Assembly (NCBI GenBank): GCA_023253625.1
Contig: JALRFY010000050.1
Span: 1 to 36,513, forward strand
Reading direction: 5' to 3'
DNA from: Akkermansiaceae bacterium
GTDB taxonomy: Bacteria > Verrucomicrobiota > Verrucomicrobiia > Verrucomicrobiales > Akkermansiaceae
Length of the DNA stretch: 36,513 nt
Shown here: piece by piece, positions 8,281-17,523 of the stretch
Layout: each line of letters starts with the position of its first letter
Numbering within the stretch: the first letter of the stretch is position 1
The notes under the pieces: model-generated
The model's database searches: none
What the model was told of the DNA's origin: nothing
The model's input: the letters and a program-made list of their open reading frames with translations, nothing else
Made by a program: the position numbers and the translations under genes

Positions 8281-10356
8281 ATGAGCCGCCAACTTGGAAA
8301 CATGCCCGGAGCGTTCAGGCTGGTTGGCCCGATTTTCAGCGCATTCATGGTGCTGTCGTCCGGCATCACGGCCAGATCCCAGGATTTACTTGAGCCGCTG
8401 GTGGTGACCGCGGCGGAGCCGGTCCCACCTGCCGACGATGTGGCTGCAAATCTGACCGAGGGTGGCGATCTGCGCGACATTCTGCGGATGAGGCCAAATG
8501 TGCACGCCGGGGAGGCGCCGGGCACCTTGTTCAGCCTGAGGGGTGCGGCGCAGGAAGGGACGCTGGTGGTGGGAAACCGCACCAATCCCGCCTTGGCGGT
8601 AGCAAACGGCGTCGTCTCGCGTTCAACCAACAGCCTCTGGGTGGTGGGCATGCCGGCCTGGGATATTGCGGGGCTCACCGTGGAGGCGGGGCCCCAACTC
8701 TTCAACGCCGGCCCAACTGCGCCGGGCGGCTCGATCACGCTGCTGCCGCGGCAGCCGGAATTCGCGGAAAGCGGCAGGTTTCTGGGCGAAGTGGGGAGCC
8801 ATGGCAGATACCGGACCGGGGCCACCTGCAACTCGATCTGGATTCCGGAGCATCTTGCGGTGCGTTTGAATTTTTACGCCGACGGCAATGATGGCGGTGT
8901 GACCAATGTCGCGGATGGCGACGACCGGTTTGCCGCGACCGACCGCCTGATGGCGCGGGGCCAATTGCGCTGGCGGCCGGCGGGCGATGAGACCGCGCAT
9001 CTTGACCTGCTGGTGGAAAACACGCGGATCCGGGGAAATCCGCTGGCACTTGCCGGGATGCGCCCGGATTTCGAGCTATTCGACCGCCGGGTGGCACTCA
9101 ACCAGGACGAACGGGTGCCCGCCGAGCATCTCGCGTTTTCCGTCAAGCTGGAGAGTTCACCCGCCCCCGGACGAAAGGTCGAAGCATGGCTCGCGTGGCA
9201 GGATGCGGACGGCTATCAACTCGCGGATCTTGACAACTCGGCGGACTTCGACTGGTGGTATCACACCAGTGTCGTCGAGAGGCGTTTGAACGGTGGAGGG
9301 AGCCTCGTTCATGAAGACGAGGGCTGCAAGCTGACGCTGGGGGTCCATGCCGACATGGCCGAATACCTGCTGCATTTCCAGGGGCGTGGATTTTCCGCAT
9401 CACCCGAAGGCGAACCGTTTTCCACCAAGGTGGACGAAACCGTCTCCATGGCTGCTGTTTTTGCCCGGGGAGAGTTCGAGTTGCAACCGGATTGGTGGGG
9501 CTTTTGCGGGCTGCGGATCGACGGCCAGCGGCGCAAGGTGGACATCCGGGCGAAGATGGGCGACGGCGTGCCAAACTCAGACGGTGACCAGGTCCAAACA
9601 GTCAGCCTGCTGCCCGAGCTGGGCATCGAGTGGCGGGGTGGGGCTTCCACCGCCGGCCTCAAACTCACCCGCTCCTATCAACCGGGCGGCGTCAGCTATG
9701 CGTTCACACTCGGGGACTCGAGCACGTATGATGCCTCGCACGGTTGGGAGATCCAGGGTTATGGCCAGTGGCAAGCGGAATCCCTGCGGGTCGCCCCAAG
9801 GGTGTTTTTCGCAAGTGGCGGCAACTTGCAGGTGACGACAGTGTATCCGGATGGATATGCCTCGCTGGACCACTGGATCCGCAATGCCGGTGATGTCGTG
9901 CGCTACGGTGCGGAACTGGAGCTTGGATGGCTGGGCCCTCGGGAACTCTACGCCGGCATCCACGGCGGCTGGCTTGTCACGGATTTTGATGGTTTCGAAG
10001 TCGATGGTGTCCGTCGCGCCGGCGGTCCGTTGCCCAATGCGCCCGAGTGGAATTTCGGACTGATTCTCGCGTGGAAGCCGGAAACCGGATGGTTTGGCGA
10101 AAGCGCGCTTACCTGGCAGGACGAGACTTACTCGCAATTCTCCGCTCCCGTGGCGACACGCATCGAGGATCGTTTGGAGCTGTCCGCACGTGTGGGCTAT
10201 CGCTGGGGAAGAGCGGAAGTGTATGGCTTCGGCCACAACCTGCTCGATCAGGATTTCGCGCTGCTCCGGCGCGACTTCGGCAATGACGGGACGGCGGTTC
10301 AAGGCAGCCCGTGCCTGCCGCGGACCCTCGGCATCGGCTTTGCCATCGATTGGTGA
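8281..10356 (+). CDS. TonB-dependent receptor (outer-membrane beta-barrel)
   Basis: Start MSRQLGNMPGAFRLVGPIFSAFMVLSSGITARSQ (signal-like); plug-like LRDILRMRPNVHAGEAPGTLFSLRGAAQEGTLVVGNR and PGGSITLLPRQPEF; C-terminal VYGFGHNLLDQDFALLRRDFG..RTLGIGFAIDW. The upstream part of the listed ORF (7906-8280) is not protein-like. Confidence 0.82.
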   Translation: MSRQLGNMPGAFRLVGPIFSAFMVLSSGITARSQDLLEPLVVTAAEPVPPADDVAANLTEGGDLRDILRMRPNVHAGEAPGTLFSLRGAAQEGTLVVGNRTNPALAVANGVVSRSTNSLWVVGMPAWDIAGLTVEAGPQLFNAGPTAPGGSITLLPRQPEFAESGRFLGEVGSHGRYRTGATCNSIWIPEHLAVRLNFYADGNDGGVTNVADGDDRFAATDRLMARGQLRWRPAGDETAHLDLLVENTRIRGNPLALAGMRPDFELFDRRVALNQDERVPAEHLAFSVKLESSPAPGRKVEAWLAWQDADGYQLADLDNSADFDWWYHTSVVERRLNGGGSLVHEDEGCKLTLGVHADMAEYLLHFQGRGFSASPEGEPFSTKVDETVSMAAVFARGEFELQPDWWGFCGLRIDGQRRKVDIRAKMGDGVPNSDGDQVQTVSLLPELGIEWRGGASTAGLKLTRSYQPGGVSYAFTLGDSSTYDASHGWEIQGYGQWQAESLRVAPRVFFASGGNLQVTTVYPDGYASLDHWIRNAGDVVRYGAELELGWLGPRELYAGIHGGWLVTDFDGFEVDGVRRAGGPLPNAPEWNFGLILAWKPETGWFGESALTWQDETYSQFSAPVATRIEDRLELSARVGYRWGRAEVYGFGHNLLDQDFALLRRDFGNDGTAVQGSPCLPRTLGIGFAIDW

Positions 10357-10405
10357 GTCTCACCCTGAAACCGCATTGCGGGTCGGTGGCCGGCAAGCAA
10401 CCGAA

Positions 10406-12019
10406 TCAGAAGAACGGACAGTCGCGCGGACTCTTCACCACGATGATGCCTGCCGCTTCCAGGCTTTCACGGATTCTCGCAAGATAATCTTCGTGCCAGA
10501 ACAGACCGGCTCTTGCCAAACCATACTTCGAAATGCCCGGATCCTTGCCCAAGGTGATCTTCCAATACCTCCGCGCCTTTCGAGCATTTCCTTGCATGGC
10601 GAAAATCGCCGCGCGCAACAACGGATCGCACCAACCATGGCTGATGCCGTATCCGTCCAACTCCAGCAAAGCCGTGACATGATCGCCCTCCTCCACGCTT
10701 TTAAGACAGGGCCCCAGCCTTAGCACGGTGGGAAAATGCGGGTTGTCAGCGCATGCGCGCTCGATCCATTCCAGTCCGTCCTCACGCAGGACCTTCCGGT
10801 AAACCATCCACAGTCCCATGCTGCCGCCAAGGATGGCGGGCATCTTCAAATCCCCCATCATCTGCCGCGCCAATTGTTCGATTTGATCATCCCGGCATTC
10901 GAGGATCGCGGCCATCGCAAGGGCGTTGATCGCCCATGGGCAATCCGGATCGAGTTTCCGCGCCCTGGTCGCAAGCCGGGTGATCTCTTGTCTCGGAATC
11001 ACACCACGCCAGCGCGGCTCGTAGCCGACGCTGGCCAGCAACATGGCAAGCGTCGCATGCGGCATTGCTTCGTCGGGATAAAGCACCACCGCCTCGTTCA
11101 AGGCCTTGAGCGCGCGCCGCAAGGATTCGATCGTCAGATCGAGAAGATAGCGTCGCCCCAGCAGAACCGCCCCGTAAACCGTGGGTTTTGCCGCATTGCC
11201 AACCCGTGCCAGCGAGGAATGATGCTGTGGAAGCACCCCGAACTCGGCCCCGATCTCGTGGGCAAGTCGACCCATCAGCTCGGACTCGAATCCGGCAAGA
11301 TTGCACTGAATATCTCCGCCAAAATGATATTTGCCTGACCAAATTTGCACCCCTGTGAGGGCATCCAGCAGCCTGACTCGCAGAACGCCATTCGCACCAT
11401 TGCGTTGGATGCTTCCATCCAGCACATAGTCACAAGGGTATTGGGAAGTGAGGCACTCGGGATCAAGGTTCCGGGCCTCAAGTCTGGCACGTGCCAGAGG
11501 ACCAAGTATTCTCAAATCAGGCATGCGCCCTAGCGCGACGCTCAATTCCTCAGCAAAAACGGCGGGCAATAGATCCCAAGGATCCCGCAGCCCGATTCCC
11601 CGGAATTCCACCAGTGCCAGGCATGGGAGCGCCGCGATTCTGGGTTTCGGTTTCGGCGGCTTTGTCTCATTGTGTTCGATCCGCAACGCGTAAGAACCCT
11701 GCGGAATGGTGAAACGGATGGGCTGGCCGGAACCAGGGCCGGCATAGTAGTCCCGGAGTGCCCCCCTCAAACGGCCCACCTGCACGCGCACGATCGGGTT
11801 GGTTTCGGGATCGAAGCCGCCGCCGAATCCAAGCAACTCAGAGCCGATGAGATACTGGCTGACGGTCTCGCCACGACCCGCGAGCGATTGCTTAACCAGA
11901 TAGTCCAGCAGCCGGCTCATAACTCTGGAGCGCTTCAAGGGGCCAAACGATCCCAGCTCTTTCAAGTGATCGTTCACCGGGCTGGAAGGAAGTTGCTGGC
12001 CCATATGAATTGGCAGCAA
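10406..12019 (-). CDS. TolB-like/TPR-type regulator with the N-terminal domain found in CadC/adenylate-cyclase-like proteins
   Basis: N-terminal SRLLDYLVKQSLAGRGETVSQYLIGSELLGFGGGFDPETNPIVRVQVGRLRGALRDYYAGPGSGQPIRFTIPQGSYALRIE; TolB-like FAEELSVALGRMPDLRILGPLAR; helical TPR-like C-terminus. Confidence 0.7.
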   Translation of the reverse strand: MLPIHMGQQLPSSPVNDHLKELGSFGPLKRSRVMSRLLDYLVKQSLAGRGETVSQYLIGSELLGFGGGFDPETNPIVRVQVGRLRGALRDYYAGPGSGQPIRFTIPQGSYALRIEHNETKPPKPKPRIAALPCLALVEFRGIGLRDPWDLLPAVFAEELSVALGRMPDLRILGPLARARLEARNLDPECLTSQYPCDYVLDGSIQRNGANGVLRVRLLDALTGVQIWSGKYHFGGDIQCNLAGFESELMGRLAHEIGAEFGVLPQHHSSLARVGNAAKPTVYGAVLLGRRYLLDLTIESLRRALKALNEAVVLYPDEAMPHATLAMLLASVGYEPRWRGVIPRQEITRLATRARKLDPDCPWAINALAMAAILECRDDQIEQLARQMMGDLKMPAILGGSMGLWMVYRKVLREDGLEWIERACADNPHFPTVLRLGPCLKSVEEGDHVTALLELDGYGISHGWCDPLLRAAIFAMQGNARKARRYWKITLGKDPGISKYGLARAGLFWHEDYLARIRESLEAAGIIVVKSPRDCPFF

Positions 12020-12023
12020 GGAC

Positions 12024-13463
12024 TCAGCCGTCCGCCGGCATGAGACGCACCACGCGGTCCGGGCTATTGAGCAGGACGTAGATCAAGCCGTCCGGCCCGC
12101 AGGCGACATCGCGCACGCGGCCAATGTTTTTGAGGATGATTTCCTGTTGGGTCACCTTGCCGTTTGCGATGCGGATGCGCCGCACTTCCTGCTGGGCGAG
12201 GCCGCCGGAGAGCAGGTCGTGTTTCCAATTGGGAAACTGGCCGCCGGTGACGACATCGAGCCCGCAGACCGCGACCGACGGCGTCCAGTGGACGAGCGGC
12301 TGCTGCATGCCTTCCTTCTCGGTAATGGCGACCATCGGCGTGCCGTTGTAGTTCATGCCGTAGGTGATGACCGGCCAGCCGTAGTTTCGGCCGGGCAGGA
12401 TCAGGTTGAGTTCATCGCCGCCGCGCGGGCCGTGCTCGGTGCTGTAGATCGCGCCGTCGCGCGGGTCCAACACGAGGCCCTGCGGATTGCGGTGGCCGTA
12501 GGACCAGATGCCAGGAATCGCGTCCGGGTTTTTCACGAAGGGGTTGTCCTCCGGCACGCGGCCATCGTCATGAAGGCGGAAAATCTTGCCGCTCGGCCGG
12601 CTCAGATCCTGCGATTCCATCATGCCGCCACGTTCGCCGATCACGAAGTAGATGTATCCCTGGTCGAACACGAAACGGGTGCCGAAATGCACGCCCGCGA
12701 CGGCGCGGAATTTTTCGTCCGGGCGGTAAATCCACTCCTGGTCGCTCCATTGGTGGCCCTTGATGCGGCCACGCACCACGGCTGTGATCACGCGCGCTTT
12801 CGGTTCGCGTTCGCCATCGGCAAAACCGAGGTAAACCCAGCCGTTGTTTTGATAATCGGGATGCAGGGCCACTTCCATCAGCCCGCCCTGGCCGTGCTCG
12901 ACGATTTCCGGCAGGCCTTTCACCGGTTGCGGATCGATTTTCCCTTCCTTGCCGACGATGCGCAGCCGCCCGGGCCGCTCGGTCACCAGCTTGCGACCGT
13001 CCGGCAGGAAGGCGATCGCCCACGGCCGCTCGAGGCCGTCCTTCACGAGCGTCTCAATGCGGTAGTTGTGCAGCTCGGTTTTCGTCACCGTGTCTGGTGA
13101 GGGAACGGGAAACTCCATGCCTGCCACACGAGTTTCCTTCTCCTTCTCGCGCAGGAAAATCACCAGGCTGCGGATTTGCTCATCAGTGAGGATGCCCTCC
13201 CACGGCGTCATGCCCATCGGGATGTTGCCCTTGGCGATCGAGCGGAAAATTTCGGCGTCGCTGGAGCCGTGTTTCCACACACCGTCCACCAGTGAACCAC
13301 CCTGGCCGCCCTCGAACTTCGCTCCGTGGCAGGCAGCACAGTATTTTCCATAGATCTCATCCACCTTCATCCGTTGCCCGGCAGCGGGAAGCACGGTGGT
13401 CAGCAAAATCGGCAACATCGAACGCATGAGCCGCAAGTTGAAAAAAAATCCGGAAAAACACAA
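12024..13463 (-). CDS. Soluble PQQ-dependent (aldose/glucose) sugar dehydrogenase with N-terminal cytochrome c domain
   Basis: CAACH heme motif in YGKYCAACHGAKFEGGQGGSLVDGVWKHG; catalytic domain RPWAIAFLPDGRKLVTERPGRLRIV, GQGGLMEVALHPDY, GHRNPQGLVLDPRDGAIYSTEHGPRGGDELNLI, GRNYGWPVITYG. The true start is probably an internal Met such as MRSMLPILL. Confidence 0.9.
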   Translation of the reverse strand: MCFSGFFFNLRLMRSMLPILLTTVLPAAGQRMKVDEIYGKYCAACHGAKFEGGQGGSLVDGVWKHGSSDAEIFRSIAKGNIPMGMTPWEGILTDEQIRSLVIFLREKEKETRVAGMEFPVPSPDTVTKTELHNYRIETLVKDGLERPWAIAFLPDGRKLVTERPGRLRIVGKEGKIDPQPVKGLPEIVEHGQGGLMEVALHPDYQNNGWVYLGFADGEREPKARVITAVVRGRIKGHQWSDQEWIYRPDEKFRAVAGVHFGTRFVFDQGYIYFVIGERGGMMESQDLSRPSGKIFRLHDDGRVPEDNPFVKNPDAIPGIWSYGHRNPQGLVLDPRDGAIYSTEHGPRGGDELNLILPGRNYGWPVITYGMNYNGTPMVAITEKEGMQQPLVHWTPSVAVCGLDVVTGGQFPNWKHDLLSGGLAQQEVRRIRIANGKVTQQEIILKNIGRVRDVACGPDGLIYVLLNSPDRVVRLMPADG

Positions 13464-13550
13464 CCCGCGATTCCGCTATTCCGAGTTGGGCCGACATCGA
13501 GACACTCACCGCTTCGGGTGATCCCGCTTGCATGGCAGCGACCACCCACC

Positions 13551-14417
13551 ATGATCCTGCCCGTGCGACGTATCGCGATCACCCTCGGCGATCCCGCCGG
13601 CATCGGCCCGGAAGTCATCGACAAGGCGCTGGCCTCCGGCCAGTTGCCGGAGGGCTTCAAATTTGCCATCATCGGCGACCGCAAGGCAGGCACACCCGGC
13701 CAACCGGACAAGCGGTCCGCCGCTGCGGCGCTCGCCGCGCTTGAACGCTCGGTGACAGAACTCAAGCTCGGCCGCGCCGAAGCCGTGGTCACCGGCCCGG
13801 TGTGCAAGGACCGCCTGCAAGCGCTCGGATTTCCGTTTCCCGGCCAGACCGAGTATTACGCCAGCGCCTTCGGAGTGCAAAACTACGGCATGCTGCTCAC
13901 CGGAAAACACCTCACCGTAGGACTCGTCACCATCCATGAGGCACTCGCCGCAGTTCCGCAGCTGCTCACCACGGACCGGATCGAGCGCATCGGCAAGCTC
14001 ACCGCGGCTTTCCTGAAACGCCGTGGCATCGCCCGCCCGCGCATCGCCGTGGCCGGGCTCAATCCGCACGCCGGTGAAAATGGTGCCTTCGGCGACGAGG
14101 AATCCCGCATCATCTCCCCCGCCATCGCACACCTCAACGCAGCGGATGTGGCGGATTTCTCCGGCCCCGCCGTGCCGGACGCCATTTTCCGTGATGCCGC
14201 GCGCGGTGAATGCGATGCGGTGATCTGTATGTATCACGACCAGGGACTCATCCCGATCAAGCTGCTCGATTTCGACAATGCGGTGAACGTCACGCTCGGC
14301 TTGCCGAAACCGCGCACCAGTCCGGACCATGGAACCGCCTACGGCATCGCCGGAAAAAACCTCGCCGATCCCTCATCGATGATCGCCGCCATCCGCCTCG
14401 CCTGCGAGCTGGCGTGA
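13551..14417 (+). CDS. pdxA: 4-hydroxythreonine-4-phosphate dehydrogenase PdxA (short form, 288 aa)
   Basis: MILPVRRIAITLGDPAGIGPEVI, VTGPVCK, FPGQTEYYA, GLNPHAGENGAFGDEE, DAVICMYHDQGLIPIKLL, TSPDHGTAYGIAGK. Confidence 0.93.
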   Translation: MILPVRRIAITLGDPAGIGPEVIDKALASGQLPEGFKFAIIGDRKAGTPGQPDKRSAAAALAALERSVTELKLGRAEAVVTGPVCKDRLQALGFPFPGQTEYYASAFGVQNYGMLLTGKHLTVGLVTIHEALAAVPQLLTTDRIERIGKLTAAFLKRRGIARPRIAVAGLNPHAGENGAFGDEESRIISPAIAHLNAADVADFSGPAVPDAIFRDAARGECDAVICMYHDQGLIPIKLLDFDNAVNVTLGLPKPRTSPDHGTAYGIAGKNLADPSSMIAAIRLACELA

Positions 14418-14426
14418 TTGCCGGGA

Positions 14427-15623
14427 TCAGCCGTGGTTCCTCCCGCGGTAAAACACGGCGAAAACCGCCCAGCAAAGCACGATCGTCGCGGCGAGGATTC
14501 CCCAGAACATTTCCCATTGCACACCCGCTCCGGTCACGCAGGCACCGCGCAGCCAGCCGCAAAACCACGCGCCCAGCAGAGGGCCCAAGCCGCCAGCCAC
14601 CAGCGCCAGTAAGCCCTGTGCCTGCGCGCGCATTCCCGGGTCCACCCGCCGATCCAGGAACACCTGTGCGGTGATGAAGTAAAACGTGTAGCACACCCCG
14701 TGCAGTGCGATGCCCGCGATATGCCAGCCGATTTCCCCGTTCACTCCGGAATACGCGCTCATCGCATAGCGCAGCACCGCCAGCCCAAGCGCCCATGAAA
14801 GCACTGTTTTGACCCGGTAGCGCGTCATCACGGAACCCACCAGGAACATGCACGCCACTTCCGATACCTGCGCCACCGTCATCGTCGCCGTCGGCCGTGT
14901 ATCGCCCAAGGCCAGCAAAAACTCCGGCGCATACATGTAAAACGCCGTCAGCGGCACCGAAAACATCGTCGTCACAAGAAAGAACACAAAGTGATCGCGA
15001 TGGCGCAGCAGACCGAAGGCACCCAGCCCGAGCCGCGACCACCACGCCGTGGCCGGCTTGCCGAGCGGCGGCGTGTGAGGCAGCGCGAACGCCGCCAGCC
15101 CGCAAACCAACCGCACCACCGCCGCAGCGTATCCCGCCACCGGACTCGCATCCGCCAGCAACACCAAACCAGTCACCAATCCGCCCGCGATCCAACCCAG
15201 TGTGGCACCCACCCGCACCTGCGGAAACTGACTGACACCGTTCGGCAAATGCACGAGCGAAATCGTCGCCAGCACACTCCACGATGGACTGGTGAAAAGC
15301 GACGAAAGCCCCAGCAGTCCCACAAACCAAGCCGCATGCCAACCCGCGTCCAGTGCCGCGAACGCCAGTGCCAGCGCGAACGATCCGATCAGCGACGACC
15401 ACGCAAACAAGCGGTCCGCCGCCACCCTTTGGTCGGCCAAGGCACCCCACAGCAGCGGCGAGACCAGCGCGCACAGCGGCGGCACCATGAACACCGCCGG
15501 CACCCAGCCGCCCAGGCCGCGCACACCGAGGATGTTGGTCAGCGCCGGCAGCCACAACCCCGGTGCCATCCCCTGCATGAAAAAAACCGCCCACAAGACC
15601 GCGAAAACCATCCGTGGATTCAT
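14427..15623 (-). CDS. MFS transporter, NupG/XapB-like (nucleoside:H+ symporter family)
   Basis: Multi-TM; FFMQGMAPGLWLPALTNILG, VRVGATLGWIAGGL, ALPHTPP, GIALHGVCYTFYFITAQVFLDRRV. Start MNPRMVFAVLWAV. Confidence 0.83.
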   Translation of the reverse strand: MNPRMVFAVLWAVFFMQGMAPGLWLPALTNILGVRGLGGWVPAVFMVPPLCALVSPLLWGALADQRVAADRLFAWSSLIGSFALALAFAALDAGWHAAWFVGLLGLSSLFTSPSWSVLATISLVHLPNGVSQFPQVRVGATLGWIAGGLVTGLVLLADASPVAGYAAAVVRLVCGLAAFALPHTPPLGKPATAWWSRLGLGAFGLLRHRDHFVFFLVTTMFSVPLTAFYMYAPEFLLALGDTRPTATMTVAQVSEVACMFLVGSVMTRYRVKTVLSWALGLAVLRYAMSAYSGVNGEIGWHIAGIALHGVCYTFYFITAQVFLDRRVDPGMRAQAQGLLALVAGGLGPLLGAWFCGWLRGACVTGAGVQWEMFWGILAATIVLCWAVFAVFYRGRNHG

Positions 15624-15734
15624 CCGTCGCCCGCGAGTTCCGTGCACCGCCACCCCTTGGCAGATCCGGCGGATTCTTCAACACGTCATTCTTCATGGCT
15701 TGAGTCCGCCGATCAATCCGCCTTATCAAGGGAC

Positions 15735-16055
15735 ATGTCCGACGACACGCGCGACCACGGCGTCCAGCCGCTCGATTCCCTCATGACCCGCTGGCAGCTC
15801 ACCAACCACCAATTGGTCGAATCCTCGGTGGAACAATTGACACACAAGCAGGTCCAGCGCGCTCGCAAGGGACGCCAGCTCACCCTCCATCTAATGCAGA
15901 AAATCACCCGCACGCTCAACGACGCGGTCGTGGCGGGACTCGGCAAGGAATCCCGCGAGGCCTTCGCACCCTATCTGCACAGGCAGCTCTTCAACTACGC
16001 CAAGGGCCACGACCGGGAATGGCACGACCCCAACGAACCGTTGATGCCACAGTGA
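15735..16055 (+). CDS. Hypothetical 106-aa protein, helix-rich
   Basis: ATG at 15735; MSDDTRDHGVQPLDSLMTRWQLTNHQLVESSVEQLTHKQVQRARKGRQLTLHLMQKITRTLNDAV... ends just past the start of the next gene (4-bp overlap with the GTG at 16052). Confidence 0.65.
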   Translation: MSDDTRDHGVQPLDSLMTRWQLTNHQLVESSVEQLTHKQVQRARKGRQLTLHLMQKITRTLNDAVVAGLGKESREAFAPYLHRQLFNYAKGHDREWHDPNEPLMPQ

Positions 16056-17002
16056 GCACGCCGTGGACCATCGCCGGCCAGGGGCTCGCCGGCACCTGCC
16101 TGGCATGGCATTTGTGGCGGCAGGGCATCCCATTCCGCATCGTGGACAGCGAACAGGGCGGCAGCTCGAGTGTCGCCGCGGGTCTGGTCAATCCAATCAC
16201 CGGAAAAAACTTCGAACCCACGCCCCGCGTCGCCGAACTGCTGCCCGAAGCGCTGGATTTCTATCAGGAGCTGGAGTCCCTGATGAACGAGCGCTTCTGG
16301 CATCCACTGCCGATCCTGCGCCTCGCCGCCGATGAAAAGGAATGGAGCAAAATGCTCGCCAAAAGCGCGCGTCCGGACGTGGCGCGCTGGCTAGACGGCG
16401 GACCGCTCGCCGCAGACGGCTGGTGCGGCGCATTGCGGCTCACCGGCGGCGGGCGGCTCGACCCCCGCGGTTTCCTCAATGCCTCGCGCGCGTTTTTCTC
16501 AAAGCATGCCATCTATCAGAAAGCGGAGATCCCCCATGCTTCTCCACCGCCACATACCATCTGGTGCGATGGCGCGGCAGGCCTGCTTAGCGGTCGGCAC
16601 GGGCCGCACCGCTGTGCCAAGGGAGAGATCCTCACCTTGCGCGCCCCACACTGGCCAGAAGACCACATCCGGATCGGCGGCGGCTGGCTCGTCCCGCTCG
16701 GCGACGGATGTTTCAAGGCCGGTGCCACCTACGAGTGGGACCAACTCGACGAGTCCCCCACCCCCGCCGGCCTTGAGAAAACCGCCGCCATCGCCCGCCG
16801 CCTTGGTGGCGATGAGCACTTCGAGGTGACCGCCCACGAAGCCGGCATCCGCCCGATCATCCGCCGCAGCGAACCGCAGGCCGGCCCGCTCGGCGACGGA
16901 AGCTGGATGTTCAACGGTCTCGGCTCCAAAGGCACGCTCAGCGCCCCTTCCATGGCGCGGCGGCTGGCGGAGCGGATCGCCGCAAGTATAGCGGAAGGGT
17001 GA
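16052..17002 (+). CDS. FAD-dependent oxidoreductase (DAO/glycine oxidase superfamily)
   Basis: WTIAGQGLAGTCLAWHLWRQGIPFRIVDSEQGGSSSVAAGLVNPITGKNF dinucleotide-binding motif; C-terminal GIRPIIRRSEPQAGPLGDGSWMFNGLGSKGTLSAPSMA. GTG start inferred. Confidence 0.83.
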   Translation: MSTPWTIAGQGLAGTCLAWHLWRQGIPFRIVDSEQGGSSSVAAGLVNPITGKNFEPTPRVAELLPEALDFYQELESLMNERFWHPLPILRLAADEKEWSKMLAKSARPDVARWLDGGPLAADGWCGALRLTGGGRLDPRGFLNASRAFFSKHAIYQKAEIPHASPPPHTIWCDGAAGLLSGRHGPHRCAKGEILTLRAPHWPEDHIRIGGGWLVPLGDGCFKAGATYEWDQLDESPTPAGLEKTAAIARRLGGDEHFEVTAHEAGIRPIIRRSEPQAGPLGDGSWMFNGLGSKGTLSAPSMARRLAERIAASIAEG

Positions 17003-17096
17003 AAAACATCGGCTGAATCGATGATTCCAGATGGATTTTCGATTACCCGCAGGCCAAGGATTTTGATAGAAGGCCTCCAATCATTCACACCCCGCC

Positions 17097-17331
17097 ATGG
17101 ATGGCATCGTCATTCACATTCTGTTGGCACTTGTCGCTTTCATCTTCACGGTGCCGGTCATCGCGGTGGTTTCGGCGAAAAAATGCGAACCACGCGGCGC
17201 AGGAAGCCCATGAGAAAATCCGCGAACTGGAAGCGCACCTGCGCGCCCAGGAAGGAGCGCGGACTTCAGTCCGCCCGTCCGTTTCCGAATCGCCGGAATC
17301 CTCTTCTGCGGCTGTTCCACAAAACACCTAG
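17097..17331 (+). pseudogene. Small TM plus coiled-coil protein split by a frameshift at an A6 run
   Basis: Frame A: MDGIVIHILLALVAFIFTVPVIAVVSAKK (stop at 17213). Frame B continues NANHAAQEAHEKIRELEAHLRAQEGARTSVRPSVSESPESSSAAVPQNT (stop at 17331). The frames meet at gcgaaaaaatgcg. Confidence 0.5.
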
Positions 17332-17523
17332 ACCCCGCCCCCGCCACTCCCCGCATGGGAACGAGACGGGCGCGTGCAGCTGCGCACCGGCTCGACCGCA
17401 TTTCCCGCCTCGCTTCCCTATCAGAAATATATCCCCGGAGACGCGAGGCGGGACGATGCCCACGAAGAAACTCCATGATTCCGAACCATTCGGACGGGAT
17501 CCGGAAAGCATGGCCCCGCAGCC

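Noticed and set aside
14290-15729. 479-aa minus ORF overlapping the MFS gene
   Set aside because: Gly/Ala/Arg-rich out-of-frame translation; the 14427-15653 frame gives clear TM helices and MFS motifs.
14991-15734. Upstream part of the + strand ORF leading into the 106-aa protein
   Set aside because: Antisense to the MFS gene, with Arg/Gln/His-rich non-protein-like composition; the natural start is the ATG at 15735.
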